Positions 28,047-38,168 are shown, counted from the first letter of the stretch. The stretch is DNA of 64,000 bases from Vagococcus proximus (GCF_029143285.1 NZ_JAPDSH010000002.1:310001-374000); one strand, 5' to 3'. The notes: generated by a model not told the origin, from the letters alone. Program-made: numbers and translations.

Positions 28047-30239
28047 ATGGCTACAGAGTTAAATCGAGATATTTTAATATTAATAGAAAAAGAATTAAAG
28101 ACGTATTCAATGAAGCAAATTAAAACAGTTCTAAATTTATTAGAAGATGGGAATACAGTCCCATTTATTGCACGCTACCGTAAAGAAATGACAGGGAGTT
28201 TGGACGAGGTTCAAATTAGAGAAATTTCGGAACGTTATACTTACAGTTTGAATTTGGAAAAACGTAAAGGTGAAGTTTTACGTATTATAGAAGAACAGGG
28301 ACAACTGACCCCTGAGTTAAGTGCTAAAATAAAAAAAGCAATAAAAATGCAACAAGTGGAAGATTTATACCGTCCTTATAAACAAAAACGTCGTACAAAA
28401 GCAACGATTGCTAAAGAAAAAGGATTAGAGCCGTTTGCAAAATGGTTAAAGTCTTTCCCAATACCGGCCGACGTGAGTGCCGAAGCTAAAAAGTATTTAT
28501 CAACAGAACATGAATTAGAAACAGTAGAGGAAGTTTTGTCTGGTGCCCATGAAATTTTAGCTGAAGCAATTGGTGATGAACCGACTTACCGTACATATTT
28601 ACGTGACTATCTAGCGAAAAATGCTCTACTAACAAGTACAGTTAAAGATGAAGAAAAAGATGAAAAAGGCGTTTATGAAATGTACTATGATTATACAGAA
28701 TCAGTCAGTAAAATCGTCGCACACCGTATTTTGGCGACAAACCGTGGAGAAAAAGAAGGGATTCTTAAAGTAAATCTAGATGTGGACGAACAGCCTATTT
28801 TGAATTATTTAGAAAGCCAACTTATTGGTAAAAATAGTGACTCACCAACAGCTGAATACGTTAGATTAGCTTATCAAGATGCCTATAAACGCTTTATTGG
28901 TCCAGCTATTACGAGAGAAATTCGTAACGACTTAACTGAAAAAGCGGATGAACAAGCCATTTCTATTTTTGGTGAGAATTTACATAACTTATTATTACAA
29001 TCACCACTTAAGGGTAAAGTTGTGTTAGGATTTGACCCAGCTTATCGTACAGGTTGTAAGATGGCAGTTGTGGATGAAACAGGTAAAGTGTTGGCTATTC
29101 AAGTTATTTATCCCCATAAACCAGCCAATGCAGATAAACGACAAGCTGCAGGGCCAGCTTTCGTAGAGTTAGTTGAAAAGTATCAAGTTGAAATGGTAGC
29201 AATCGGAAATGGGACGGCTAGTCGTGAGTCTGAGTTATTTGTGGCAGAGCAGTTGAAGACGATTAAACGTGATGTTTATTATGTGATTGTCAATGAAGCT
29301 GGAGCTTCTGTGTATTCAGCTAGTGATATTGCACGTCAAGAGTTTCCTGATTTACAAGTAGAGGAAAGAAGTGCGATTAGTATTGCGAGACGTCTGCAAG
29401 ATCCTTTAGCAGAACTAGTGAAGATTGACCCACAAGCTGTAGGTGTTGGTCAGTATCAACATGATGTATCTCAAAAAATGTTAACAGAACAATTAGACTT
29501 TGTTGTAGAAACTGCAGTAAATAAAGTTGGGGTTACGGTAAATACAGCTAGTCCTAGATTACTTCAAAATATTTCAGGTTTAAATAAAACAACCGCTCAA
29601 AATATTGTAACGTACCGTGAGGAAAATGGCGCCTTTACGTCTCGTACTCAACTTAAAAAAGTACCGCGTTTAGGACCGAAAGCTTATGAACAAGCCATTG
29701 GTTTCTTACGTATTCCTCAAGCTAAAAATATTCTTGATAACACAGGTATCCATCCGGAAAGTTATCCAGTAGCTAAAGAAGTATTAGCTAAAGCAGGCAT
29801 TACAAATAAAGAATTAGGAACATCAGAAGCAAAAGAACGTTTAGAGCAACTTAAAACAACACAAATTGCTGAAGAACTATCAGTTGGTTTAGAAACATTA
29901 ACAGATATCATTGCAGGCTTAAGTCAACCTGGACGCGATCTACGTGACGAAATGGCAGCCCCGTTACTTAGAAAAGATGTATTAAGTATGGAAGATTTAA
30001 AACCAGGTATGGAATTAGATGGTACAGTTCGTAATGTTGTGGACTTCGGCGCATTTGTCGATATCGGTGTTAAGCAGGATGGTATGGTACATATTTCTAA
30101 ACTAAGTCGCAAATTTGTGAAGCACCCTACTGATGTTGTGGCTGTTGGGGATATCGTGACAGTATGGGTAGAAGATGTTGATCTTAAAAAAGGACGTGTA
30201 GCTCTAAGCATGTTAGGACCAGTAGGGGAAAATGCTTAA
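28047..30239 (+). CDS. tex: Tex-family RNA-binding transcription accessory protein
   Basis: 730 aa from ATG 28047; a TATAAT at 27981 would put the transcript start near 27992, and AAGGG at 28030 suits this start better than the ATG at 28005, which has no ribosome site. Tex proteins bind nucleic acid and associate with RNA polymerase. The order is the Tex N-terminal helical region (FIARYRKEMTGSLDE), a YqgF-like RNase-H fold (GFDPAYRTGCKMAVVD), helix-hairpin-helix repeats, and a C-terminal S1 domain (GTVRNVVDFGAFVDIGVKQDGMVHIS). It overlaps the next gene by eight bases. Confidence 0.92.
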   Translation: MATELNRDILILIEKELKTYSMKQIKTVLNLLEDGNTVPFIARYRKEMTGSLDEVQIREISERYTYSLNLEKRKGEVLRIIEEQGQLTPELSAKIKKAIKMQQVEDLYRPYKQKRRTKATIAKEKGLEPFAKWLKSFPIPADVSAEAKKYLSTEHELETVEEVLSGAHEILAEAIGDEPTYRTYLRDYLAKNALLTSTVKDEEKDEKGVYEMYYDYTESVSKIVAHRILATNRGEKEGILKVNLDVDEQPILNYLESQLIGKNSDSPTAEYVRLAYQDAYKRFIGPAITREIRNDLTEKADEQAISIFGENLHNLLLQSPLKGKVVLGFDPAYRTGCKMAVVDETGKVLAIQVIYPHKPANADKRQAAGPAFVELVEKYQVEMVAIGNGTASRESELFVAEQLKTIKRDVYYVIVNEAGASVYSASDIARQEFPDLQVEERSAISIARRLQDPLAELVKIDPQAVGVGQYQHDVSQKMLTEQLDFVVETAVNKVGVTVNTASPRLLQNISGLNKTTAQNIVTYREENGAFTSRTQLKKVPRLGPKAYEQAIGFLRIPQAKNILDNTGIHPESYPVAKEVLAKAGITNKELGTSEAKERLEQLKTTQIAEELSVGLETLTDIIAGLSQPGRDLRDEMAAPLLRKDVLSMEDLKPGMELDGTVRNVVDFGAFVDIGVKQDGMVHISKLSRKFVKHPTDVVAVGDIVTVWVEDVDLKKGRVALSMLGPVGENA

Positions 30240-30765
30240 TCCAAAACTGATTGATGAAAAGCGATTTGAAAAAGAAGTGGAGCCATTACTTCAATTGACT
30301 GATAAAGAGACCTTATCTAACCATAAACTACAAGAGTTGGTTGAATTAGTTTCTGTTTGTTTTTTCGCTCGGTCCTTTAAGCACAAGGCCACATTCAATT
30401 CTCGATTACGTACGACAGGTGGCCGTTACCATCTATCCAACCATCATTTAGATTTCAATCCCAAAGTGTATGGGAAATTGGGAATTGAAGAATTTATTAA
30501 AGTGATAAAACACGAGCTTTGTCACTATCATTTGCATTTATTAGGGATGGGCTTTAGACATAAAGATGCTGATTTTAAAAATTGGTTAGCATGGACTGGT
30601 GGGAGTCGATTTGTTCCTAATATGGAAGATGGTGAGAGAACGTATAATTATACCTATGAATGCATAACTTGCTATCAGATTTTTAAGAGACAAAGGCGTA
30701 TTTCTGTAAAAAGATATCGTTGTCCCTGTGGTGGAACGTTACATCTAAAGGAGCCAAGTCTATAA
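30232..30765 (+). CDS. SprT-like zinc metalloprotein
   Basis: 177 aa. The motif HELCHYH (HExxH) lies near residue 93 and suggests a zincin-type peptidase domain. A C-terminal zinc ribbon has CITC and CPCG. The family is related to eukaryotic Spartan, which clears DNA-protein crosslinks, but the bacterial role is not settled. Its start overlaps the end of tex by eight bases, so translation is coupled; the pairing tex-sprT is common in Firmicutes. A terminator overlaps its stop codon. Confidence 0.87.
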   Translation: MLNPKLIDEKRFEKEVEPLLQLTDKETLSNHKLQELVELVSVCFFARSFKHKATFNSRLRTTGGRYHLSNHHLDFNPKVYGKLGIEEFIKVIKHELCHYHLHLLGMGFRHKDADFKNWLAWTGGSRFVPNMEDGERTYNYTYECITCYQIFKRQRRISVKRYRCPCGGTLHLKEPSL

Positions 30766-30783
30766 GACGGGCTCCTTTTTTTG
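30746..30783 (+). terminator. Intrinsic terminator after sprT-like gene
   Basis: AAAGGAGCC pairs with GGCTCCTTT around a loop that contains the stop codon, followed by T-run. Confidence 0.85.
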
Positions 30784-30854
30784 ATGTATAGTAACTGTTC
30801 TTTAATTGAAATATAAAAGTCAAGTGAGTGCGTATTGCTTTTATATAAAAGAAT

Positions 30855-30883
30855 TTGAATATCCTTGCGTTTTCAGCTATAAT
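30855..30883 (+). promoter_or_regulatory. Promoter of the SEC-C protein gene
   Basis: TTGAAT, 17-base spacer, TATAAT. Confidence 0.75.
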
Positions 30884-30927
30884 TAATAGAGTTAGTATCA
30901 TGAATTAAATTTTGGAGGTTATCTTTT

Positions 30928-31575
30928 ATGGCTCAAAAAGTATTTTCTGAAAAGAAAATGGCAAACGTAGTGACACAGTCAAATGAATGGTTTGCTGAAT
31001 ACAAAACAAGTACACAGTTTAAGAATTTAACGGCTTCAGAACAAAAAAACAGTGAAGCGATTATTTTAACATTCTCTGAATGGATGTATAGAGAAGAATT
31101 ACGCAGTGGGAAAGAATGGACAGGGGCATCAGTAGAAAATGTTCTGGTAACAGTCTTACCTAAAGAAATGTCTAATTATTCTGAAGTAGCAGGAGAGTTA
31201 GTAGCTGTTTTATCTTCATATTTTGATTTCTTAACAACAGTGGGTAATATTAAGAACGGGGAAACATTAACTCGTAAATTAGAGAAATTACCGACAAGTG
31301 TGTCTAATGAAGTGAAAACTGAAGAAGCACCTAAACAAGAGGTTAAAAAAGAAGAGCCTGTTAAAACAACAACATCTGCTAAGAAAGCTAAGTCTTCATC
31401 AAGTGACTATTCAACTGATGAAATTCAACGCTTTAATCGTTTTGTAATGGGTGAGTCTATTACAAAAATCAATACCAACAAAGCTGTGCCACAAACAAAT
31501 AATGTTTCAGTTGGGCGTAATGATTTATGTCCGTGTGGTAGTGGTAAGAAATACAAAAAATGTCACGGTAAATAA
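30928..31575 (+). CDS. Protein with C-terminal SEC-C zinc motif
   Basis: 215 aa. The last 18 residues hold the SEC-C motif CPCGSGKKYKKCHGK, known from the end of SecA, where it binds zinc and helps contact SecB or ribosomes. The N-terminal 120 residues are helical and unrecognised; residues about 130-160 are a Lys/Glu/Ser-rich linker. It probably uses the zinc tail to dock on a partner. It is transcribed alone with its own promoter and terminator. The ribosome site is TGGAGG. Confidence 0.82.
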   Translation: MAQKVFSEKKMANVVTQSNEWFAEYKTSTQFKNLTASEQKNSEAIILTFSEWMYREELRSGKEWTGASVENVLVTVLPKEMSNYSEVAGELVAVLSSYFDFLTTVGNIKNGETLTRKLEKLPTSVSNEVKTEEAPKQEVKKEEPVKTTTSAKKAKSSSSDYSTDEIQRFNRFVMGESITKINTNKAVPQTNNVSVGRNDLCPCGSGKKYKKCHGK

Positions 31576-31612
31576 AAAAACTACTAGGAAATTTCCTAGT
31601 AGTTTTTTTATT
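31575..31612. terminator. Bidirectional intrinsic terminator
   Basis: AAAAACTACTAGGAAA pairs with TTTCCTAGTAGTTTTT; nearly perfect palindrome between convergent genes. Confidence 0.92.
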
Positions 31613-31615
31613 TAT

Positions 31616-32590
31616 TTAAACCTGTTCAATCATAAATTCTGTTAATTCATCTTTTGTCAAATTAGCATTTAATGCCACTAATAATTTGATACGAGCTTTT
31701 TGACTGTTTAAACCATTACAGAATAAGACGCCTTTTCGTTCTAATTGTATGCCACCGCCGTCGTAGCTGTAAACCCCTTCAGCTATACCGTTAAAGCAAC
31801 GTGAGACAAGAACAACAGGGATATCGTTTGCAATCATATTATCAATAGCAGGAAGTGTTTGTGGAGGTAAGTTTCCAGCTCCAAGTGCTTCAATAACTAG
31901 GCCGTCAATTTCACTTTCAGATAAAATATCTAAAATAGAGCCTTCCATTCCAGCATAGGCTTTGACAATAGGGATACGCGCGTCAACTGTTGTGACATCT
32001 AAAGTGTGACTTGTAATGAGTTGTTGGTAAAAGCTCACGTTATGCTTATTAATCAAACCAACTGGCCCAAATGTAGGGGTTCTGAAGGTCGCGACATTAG
32101 TTGTATGAGTTTTTGTAACGTAACGAGCAGTATGAATTTCGTCATTCATTACAACGAGTGTTCCTTTGTTAAGAGCAGCATCGCTTGCTGCTACACGAAT
32201 AGCACTTAGGAAATTATATAAGCCATCAGATCCGATTTCGTTACTTGAGCGCATTGCTCCTGTGATAACGATTGGTATTTTATCACCTATTGTGATGTCT
32301 AAAAAGTACGCTGTTTCTTCTAAAGTATCTGTACCATGTGTGATAACAACACCGTCGATACCTTCTGAAAGAGCGCTTAAAATACGTTCTTTTAAGGCAA
32401 GCATATGTTTAGGTGTAATGTGAGGTGATGGTATATAAAAGAAATCCTCAACAATCAGTTCAGTTTCAAAGCCGACGGTTTGAGATACTTTTAGTAGAGG
32501 ATTAGTTGATTCAGTTGAGACTTCGCCTGTTTGGCTATCTTCAGCCATCGCAATTGTCCCACCAGTGTGTAAGACTAATATTTTTTTCAT
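31616..32590 (-). CDS. ansA: L-asparaginase, type I
   Basis: 324 aa from the ATG at 32588-32590. A longer frame reaches 32710, but its extra 40 residues overlap the divergent gene's start and look like chance hydrophobic sequence. The enzyme hydrolyses asparagine to aspartate and ammonia. The first catalytic Thr is in the N-terminal LHTGGTIAM and the second in the TDTLEET block after ITHG. No signal peptide, so it is cytoplasmic. The ribosome site is weak (GTTGGG). Confidence 0.92.
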   Translation of the reverse strand: MKKILVLHTGGTIAMAEDSQTGEVSTESTNPLLKVSQTVGFETELIVEDFFYIPSPHITPKHMLALKERILSALSEGIDGVVITHGTDTLEETAYFLDITIGDKIPIVITGAMRSSNEIGSDGLYNFLSAIRVAASDAALNKGTLVVMNDEIHTARYVTKTHTTNVATFRTPTFGPVGLINKHNVSFYQQLITSHTLDVTTVDARIPIVKAYAGMEGSILDILSESEIDGLVIEALGAGNLPPQTLPAIDNMIANDIPVVLVSRCFNGIAEGVYSYDGGGIQLERKGVLFCNGLNSQKARIKLLVALNANLTKDELTEFMIEQV

Positions 32591-32709
32591 TTCAACCCAA
32601 CTTTCTATATATAGTTTCTTAATAATTATAACAAAAATAATTAAAACTATCTTGTTTTTGAAAAATAAAATACATTGGGTTACACTAAATAGATAAGGGG
32701 GGAGAAACA

Positions 32710-33549
32710 ATGATAAGAGTTGGCTTAACGAGCTGGGGAGAACACCCCATTTTACTTAATAAAGAGAATATAACATTAGCGGAATATGCCTCTGTTTTAC
32801 CTATAGTCGAGTTAGATACTCCTTTTTATGGTATCCCCTCAATTAAAACCGTAAATAATTGGATTGAGGCAACACCTTCCGACTTCAAGTTTATAATAAA
32901 AGCCCATCAATGTATGACGACTCATAGACCATGGCAAGATTTTTTTGAATCTGAAAAAGCCTTATACGAAAAATATATAGCGACATTCATGCCATTACTG
33001 ACATCCGGGAAGTTGGGAAGTATTTTACTGCAATTTCCAGCTACGTTTGCCTGTACGGAAAGTTCTGTTATTTATTTACGACGCTTACGAAAGATATTGA
33101 AAGGCTGGCCATTATCTGTAGAATTTAGACATCCAAGCTGGTATGATGAACAAAATTATAACCAGATGTGTCAGTTTATGAGAGATGAGGTATATAGTTT
33201 ATTGACTATTGATGAACCCCAAGTTCAGAATAGGTCAGTACCATTTGATACAGTTCGAACAGTATCTGATTATCACATTTTTAGATTTCATGGTAGAAAT
33301 CCTAACGCATGGGTTGCTAAAGGTGAGGACTGGCGCAAGAAGAGGACGTTATATCGTTATAATGACGAAGAATTAACAGATTTGGCAACTCATGTGAAAG
33401 CAACATCTGAAAGTGTTGAAGATGTTTATGTTATTTTTAACAATAATTCTGGAGGGGATGCTGGGGCAAGTGCTCTAACATTCACATCAAAATTAAATTT
33501 AGTCTACGATAATCTGAATCCTAAACAATTAGATTTGTTTAGTGAATAA
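32710..33549 (+). CDS. DUF72 family protein (YunF-like)
   Basis: 279 aa. DUF72 proteins have a TIM-barrel fold of unknown function. Typical segments are the start IRVGLTSWGEH, the FKFIIKAHQCMTTH strand, LLQFPATF and the LSVEFRHPSWYD block, and the C-terminal VYVIFNNNSGGDAGASALTF. The ATG has GGGGGAGA upstream. It is divergent from asparaginase and transcribed alone. No partner suggests a role. Confidence 0.88.
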   Translation: MIRVGLTSWGEHPILLNKENITLAEYASVLPIVELDTPFYGIPSIKTVNNWIEATPSDFKFIIKAHQCMTTHRPWQDFFESEKALYEKYIATFMPLLTSGKLGSILLQFPATFACTESSVIYLRRLRKILKGWPLSVEFRHPSWYDEQNYNQMCQFMRDEVYSLLTIDEPQVQNRSVPFDTVRTVSDYHIFRFHGRNPNAWVAKGEDWRKKRTLYRYNDEELTDLATHVKATSESVEDVYVIFNNNSGGDAGASALTFTSKLNLVYDNLNPKQLDLFSE

Positions 33550-33640
33550 AAATAACAGTAATAAGGTACAAAATTGAAGTCTTAATAGAATAGATTCCTA
33601 CAAAAAAATGTATTTTGTTAGTGATAGAAATAAGTTATTG

Positions 33641-33649
33641 TGATATAAT
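33641..33649 (+). promoter_or_regulatory. Extended -10 promoter of ezrA
   Basis: TGATATAAT, an extended -10 element, about 130 bases before the ATG. Confidence 0.5.
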
Positions 33650-33777
33650 TCAGAGTAGATGCAAAAAATTAGATGACATAACGTTACGATAAAAAAATAA
33701 ATGAATGAAATGATTATTCTTAGTGTCGCAATACTTGTAAACTAAAGATGATGTTCAAAAAAAATGGAGGAAATTTA

Positions 33778-35508
33778 ATGAAATCAAATACTATCCTGTG
33801 GATATTCTTGGCTATTATTTTGATTGCAGCAATCATGTATTTAGTTGCTTTCTTAATAAGACGAAAAAATGAAGAACGCTTAGATGATTTAGAAAAGCGT
33901 AAGAGTGACTTATTCGATTTACCTGTCGTCGATGAAGTTGAAGAAATCAAAAAAATGCATTTGATCGGCCAAAGTCAAAATACATTCCGTGAATGGAATC
34001 AAAAGTGGACGGATATTTCAACAACTTCCTTCGCTGCATTAGAAACGAGAATTTTTGAAGCAGAAAATTTAAATGAAACATTACGCTTTATGCAAGTGAA
34101 ACAAGCCGTTAATGATGCGTTTGAAACAATGGATGAGATGGAGAAAGAAGTTGAAGAAGTTCGTGCAGGATTAAAAGAACTTAGAGAAACAGAAGAAAGA
34201 AACTCAGTTGAAGTTCAAGAAGCTCTAGATAAGTATGAAGTTATTAAAAAAGTATCTAAAGAAGAACCTGAAAAATTTGGTCCAACATTATCAGAAATCA
34301 ACAAACAAATTGATGAAATTGAAGCTGAATTCAAAGAATTTGTTAATTTAAATTCGTCAGGGGATCCTGTTGAAGCTGGAGATGTTTTAAAGCAAGCTGA
34401 AAATCATACGTATGAATTAGAAGCAACGATGGAAAGTATTCCTCCACTTGTTGAAGAACTTGAAGAAGAGTTTCCTAGTCAATTAGAAGAACTGCAAGAA
34501 GCTTATCAAAAATTATTAGATCAAAATTACAAATTTGTTTCAGATGATTTTGAAAAAGAATTTGAAAAAGTTAAAACAAAAATTGACTTAAATGTTAAAA
34601 CATTAGGACGTTTTGAACTTTCAGATGCTAGAGAAGAAAATGAAAAAATTGCATCACGTATTGATGGTCTGTACAGTCAATTAGAAAAAGAAATTGAAGC
34701 CAAGCAATTTGTACACGAAAAGTTACCAGTTGTTGAAGCTTATATCCAACATGTTCTAGAAAATAATCATAAACTAGTCATTGAATTAGATCATGTTTCT
34801 CAAAGTTATGAATTAAATAAAAATGAATTAGGGATTACTAGAGGGTCTCAAACTCAATTAGAAGACCTGCAAAAATCATTTGAATCATTAAAAGAAAATG
34901 TTGAAGCTGAAGAAGTTATCTACAGTCAAGTTCAAGCTCGCTTAGAGAATGATATTGAGATGTTAGATGAAATTGAAAATCAACAAATTGAAATTACAGA
35001 AGCGTGTGATGCATTACGTGAGGGTGAAAAAGTTGCTCAAACTAAGATTGATGAGTTTGAATTTGATTTAAGAACCTTAAAACGTTACGTTGATAAACAA
35101 CGTTTACCAGGTATTCCACAAAATTATTTTGATTTCTTTTATGTGGCAACTGATCGTATTGAAGAATTAAGTCATGAGTTAAATAAAATTAGAATCGATA
35201 TGGATCGCATCAATCAACTTGTTGATTTTTGTGAACAAGATTTAGAGGTTTTACATAATAAGACTGAAGAACTAATTGATAGCGCCGCTTTAACAGAAGA
35301 AATGTTACAGTATGCAAATCGTTACCGTATGAGTCATGAAGAAATTGCAATTGCGGGCGAGAAGAGCTACCGTCTATTCGTTCAAGATTACAATTATCAT
35401 GATGCGTTAGATGAAATTGGTGTTGCTTTAGAAAAAGTGGAGCCAGGTGCTTTCAAACGAATCGAAGCAGCTTATTTCAAAACTAAAAATCAAGACATTA
35501 CATTTTAA
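33778..35508 (+). CDS. ezrA: Septation ring formation regulator EzrA
   Basis: 576 aa from ATG 33778, which has TGGAGG at 33765-33770; upstream in-frame ATGs lack such a site. A single membrane helix at residues 5-26 is followed by long coiled-coil, spectrin-like repeats reaching the C-terminus. EzrA keeps FtsZ assembly confined to mid-cell and helps link division to wall synthesis. The protein is almost wholly cytoplasmic with the N-terminus outside. It is a single gene with its own terminator. Confidence 0.94.
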   Translation: MKSNTILWIFLAIILIAAIMYLVAFLIRRKNEERLDDLEKRKSDLFDLPVVDEVEEIKKMHLIGQSQNTFREWNQKWTDISTTSFAALETRIFEAENLNETLRFMQVKQAVNDAFETMDEMEKEVEEVRAGLKELRETEERNSVEVQEALDKYEVIKKVSKEEPEKFGPTLSEINKQIDEIEAEFKEFVNLNSSGDPVEAGDVLKQAENHTYELEATMESIPPLVEELEEEFPSQLEELQEAYQKLLDQNYKFVSDDFEKEFEKVKTKIDLNVKTLGRFELSDAREENEKIASRIDGLYSQLEKEIEAKQFVHEKLPVVEAYIQHVLENNHKLVIELDHVSQSYELNKNELGITRGSQTQLEDLQKSFESLKENVEAEEVIYSQVQARLENDIEMLDEIENQQIEITEACDALREGEKVAQTKIDEFEFDLRTLKRYVDKQRLPGIPQNYFDFFYVATDRIEELSHELNKIRIDMDRINQLVDFCEQDLEVLHNKTEELIDSAALTEEMLQYANRYRMSHEEIAIAGEKSYRLFVQDYNYHDALDEIGVALEKVEPGAFKRIEAAYFKTKNQDITF

Positions 35509-35541
35509 AAACCAGAAGCTTATGCTTCTGGTTTTTTTATG
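35508..35541 (+). terminator. Intrinsic terminator after ezrA
   Basis: AAAACCAGAAGCTTATGCTTCTGGTTTT hairpin (written as arms AAAACCAGAAGC / GCTTCTGGTTTT) and T-run. Confidence 0.92.
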
Positions 35542-35559
35542 TGTTCTGGGTATGTAACG

Positions 35560-35588
35560 TTGATATTAGTTGGGATAAAGACTATAAT
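35560..35588 (+). promoter_or_regulatory. Promoter of the cysteine desulfurase/thiI operon
   Basis: TTGATA, 17-base spacer, TATAAT. Confidence 0.8.
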
Positions 35589-35661
35589 TAATAATGATTT
35601 GTAACAAGAGACGGTTAAGTTCTAGTGACTTAGTCATGACTAATATAAAGAGGTGTTAATG

Positions 35662-36810
35662 ATGATATATTTTGATAATAGTGCGACAACTGCAATTAAT
35701 CCTAGCGTTTTAGATGCCTACATGAAGACATCTCAACGTATTATGGGAAATCCTTCAAGTTTACATCATTTAGGAAACCAAGCGAGTCGTTTGCTTTCAG
35801 AGTCACGGAAGCAAATTGCTGAAGGCCTAAGTGTAACCCCTGAAGAAATCTTCTTTACAAGTGGTGGGACAGAAGGTGATAACTGGGTCATCAAAGGAAC
35901 AGCTATTGAGAAACATGGCTTTGGCAAACATATTATTATTTCTGCTGTAGAACACAGTGCGGTTTCAAAAGCTGCAGCACAGTTAGTTGAGTTTGGTTTT
36001 GAAATTAGTGTGCTACCGGTGGATAAACGTGGCCGTGCTAAAGTTGAGGAATTAGAAAGTTTAATCCGTAAAGATACTATCTTAGTATCTATAATGGGTG
36101 TTAATAATGAGATGGGTGCGATTCAACCTATCAAAGAAATAGGGGAAGTATTAGAATCATATCCAACGATTCATTTCCATGTGGATGCTGTACAGGCGTT
36201 AGGTAAAGTTCCAGTTTCTAAATATATAACACCTCGTGTTGATTTTGCGACATTTTCAGCTCACAAATTCCACGGTCCTAAAGGGGTTGGATTTATTTAT
36301 TGGCGTAAAGGCCGTCGTATTGCACCGTTATTAAATGGTGGTGGGCAAGAAGGTCAAAAACGTAGTGGGACTGAAAATGTAGCGGGAATAGTAGCGATGG
36401 CCAGAGCAGTTAGGCTTCAGTTAGAAGATCAAGAGTTAAAAAATAAACGTGAAGCAAATATCAAAGAGTACTTAATGGATTCACTAGGAAAATATGATAA
36501 AGTAACGTTATTCTCTGAAGACTCAGATGATTTTGCCCCACATATTATTTGTTTTGGTTTGAAGGATATCAAAGGCGAGGTACTTGTACACGCTTTTGAG
36601 AAAAAGGATATTATTATTTCGACAACAAGTGCTTGTTCAAGTAAGAGTAAAGTATCTGGTAGTACGTTACATGCTATGGGTGTGGCAGATGATAAGGCTA
36701 TTACAGCAGTTCGTGCGAGTTTGAATGCCGAATCAACAATGGTTGAAGCAGAGCAATTTATGGTTGCTTTCAATCAATTACAAGAACAGTTTTCAAAAAT
36801 TAATAGTTAG
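35662..36810 (+). CDS. Cysteine desulfurase (NifS/IscS-like), partner of ThiI
   Basis: 382 aa. The start is taken as ATG 35662 because AAAGAGGTG is seven bases away; ATG 35659 is also possible. It removes sulfur from cysteine with PLP, forming a persulfide. The PLP lysine is in FSAHKFHGPKGVGF and the active Cys in the loop TTSACSSKSKVSGSTL. Position just before thiI (15 bases) indicates that it feeds sulfur to ThiI for 4-thiouridine in tRNA, as in the NifZ-ThiI pair of Bacillus. Confidence 0.92.
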   Translation: MIYFDNSATTAINPSVLDAYMKTSQRIMGNPSSLHHLGNQASRLLSESRKQIAEGLSVTPEEIFFTSGGTEGDNWVIKGTAIEKHGFGKHIIISAVEHSAVSKAAAQLVEFGFEISVLPVDKRGRAKVEELESLIRKDTILVSIMGVNNEMGAIQPIKEIGEVLESYPTIHFHVDAVQALGKVPVSKYITPRVDFATFSAHKFHGPKGVGFIYWRKGRRIAPLLNGGGQEGQKRSGTENVAGIVAMARAVRLQLEDQELKNKREANIKEYLMDSLGKYDKVTLFSEDSDDFAPHIICFGLKDIKGEVLVHAFEKKDIIISTTSACSSKSKVSGSTLHAMGVADDKAITAVRASLNAESTMVEAEQFMVAFNQLQEQFSKINS

Positions 36811-36825
36811 TAAGGATGGAACTGA

Positions 36826-38043
36826 ATGAATTATACTGAGATAATGGTTCGCTATGGTGAACTATCAACAAAGGGTAAAAACAAAAAGATTTTTATTCGC
36901 ATATTAGCACAAAATGTAAAAAAAGCGCTGCGTGCTTATCCAAATGTAAAAGTTCACGGTGAACGTGATCGGATGCATTTACTTTTAAATGGCGAAGATA
37001 GCCAAGGTGTTATTGAAGCCTTAAAGCCAATTTTTGGTATTCAAAACTTTTCGCCAGCAATACGTGTTGAAAAAGATTTGGATACAATCTATGAAACAGC
37101 AGTTAGAATGGTCAAGGAAAATTACGAAGACGGCATGAGCTTCAAAGTTAATACAAGACGTGCTGATCATGATTTTGTACTAGACACGAATGAGTTGAAC
37201 CGTGAAGTAGGGTATCATGTCATTCAAGCTATTCCGGATATTGCCGTTAAGATGAAACAGCCCGACATCACGATGCGTGTTGAGATTCGTATGGATGGGG
37301 CTTACTTGTCATGTGAGACAATAAGAGGAGCTGGCGGTTTACCTGTAGGTTCTAGTGGGAAAGGAATGTTAATGTTATCTGGAGGAATTGATTCACCAGT
37401 AGCAGGATTCTTAGCGATGAAACGTGGAGTAGAAATTGAAGCCGTTCATTTCCATAGTCCACCTTACACAAGTCAACAAGCTTTAGATAAAGCCAAAGAT
37501 TTAACTGTTAAACTAGTGCCGTATGTAGGGGGTATTCAGTTTATTGAAGTTCCGTTCACTGAAATTCAAGAAGAAATTAAGAAACATGTGGATGAAGGGT
37601 ATTTAATGACAATCACGCGTCGATTCATGTTACGTATAACTGATGAGATTATGAAGAAACGTAAAGGGCTAGCTATTTTTAATGGTGAATCATTAGGTCA
37701 AGTAGCTTCGCAAACGTTACATAGTATGATTGCAATTAATGATGTGACAACAACACCAATTATTAGACCAGTCGTTGCGATGGATAAAAATGAAATTATT
37801 GAAATCGCTGAAAAAATCGATACCTTTGATTTAGCAATTCAACCTTTTGAAGATTGTTGCACTATTTTTGCGCCACCTAAACCTAAAACAAAGCCACGTT
37901 TAGACCGTGCGCTTGCGTTTGAAGAGAAGATGGATGTTGAAGGTCTTGTTGCTAGAGCAGTTGATGGGATTGTCATTTCTGAGATTCAATCAGGACAGAC
38001 TTATTTACAGGGTGAAAAAGACGAATTTTCTGATTTATTATAG
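36826..38043 (+). CDS. thiI: tRNA 4-thiouridine synthase ThiI
   Basis: 405 aa. A THUMP RNA-binding domain (about residues 60-165) is followed by a PP-loop ATPase with [11 protein letters not shown] near residue 186. The enzyme activates U8 of tRNA as an adenylate and inserts sulfur. The rhodanese domain of the enteric protein is missing, which is normal for Firmicutes. The preceding desulfurase is the sulfur source. A terminator ends the two-gene operon. Confidence 0.95.
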   Translation: MNYTEIMVRYGELSTKGKNKKIFIRILAQNVKKALRAYPNVKVHGERDRMHLLLNGEDSQGVIEALKPIFGIQNFSPAIRVEKDLDTIYETAVRMVKENYEDGMSFKVNTRRADHDFVLDTNELNREVGYHVIQAIPDIAVKMKQPDITMRVEIRMDGAYLSCETIRGAGGLPVGSSGKGMLMLSGGIDSPVAGFLAMKRGVEIEAVHFHSPPYTSQQALDKAKDLTVKLVPYVGGIQFIEVPFTEIQEEIKKHVDEGYLMTITRRFMLRITDEIMKKRKGLAIFNGESLGQVASQTLHSMIAINDVTTTPIIRPVVAMDKNEIIEIAEKIDTFDLAIQPFEDCCTIFAPPKPKTKPRLDRALAFEEKMDVEGLVARAVDGIVISEIQSGQTYLQGEKDEFSDLL

Positions 38044-38044
38044 T

Positions 38045-38082
38045 ATGAAAAAGACTAGAAATAACATTCTAGTCTTTTTTGT
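38045..38082 (+). terminator. Intrinsic terminator after thiI
   Basis: AAAAAGACTAGAA pairs with TTCTAGTCTTTTT; T-run continues. Confidence 0.88.
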
Positions 38083-38105
38083 TTGGTTAATTCTTCACAA
38101 AGTTG

Positions 38106-38134
38106 TTGTCAATAGGTCTAGACAGTGGTAAACT
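38106..38134 (+). promoter_or_regulatory. Promoter of rex
   Basis: TTGTCA, 17-base spacer, TAAACT; transcript start expected near 38141. Confidence 0.75.
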
Positions 38135-38138
38135 GAAA

Positions 38139-38156
38139 GTGTGAATATTTTAACAA
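38139..38156 (+). promoter_or_regulatory. Rex operator in front of rex
   Basis: GTGTGAATATTTTAACAA matches the known Rex consensus TTGTGAAATATTTCACAA at 12 of its 14 outer positions. It covers the expected transcript start and touches the ribosome site, so Rex should repress its own gene when NADH is low. Confidence 0.7.
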
Positions 38157-38168
38157 GGAGGTGTCAGT

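Noticed and set aside
32591-32710. N-terminal extension of asparaginase
   Set aside because: The extension is hydrophobic chance sequence over the divergent promoter region; the typical MKKILVLHTGGTIAM start is at 32590.
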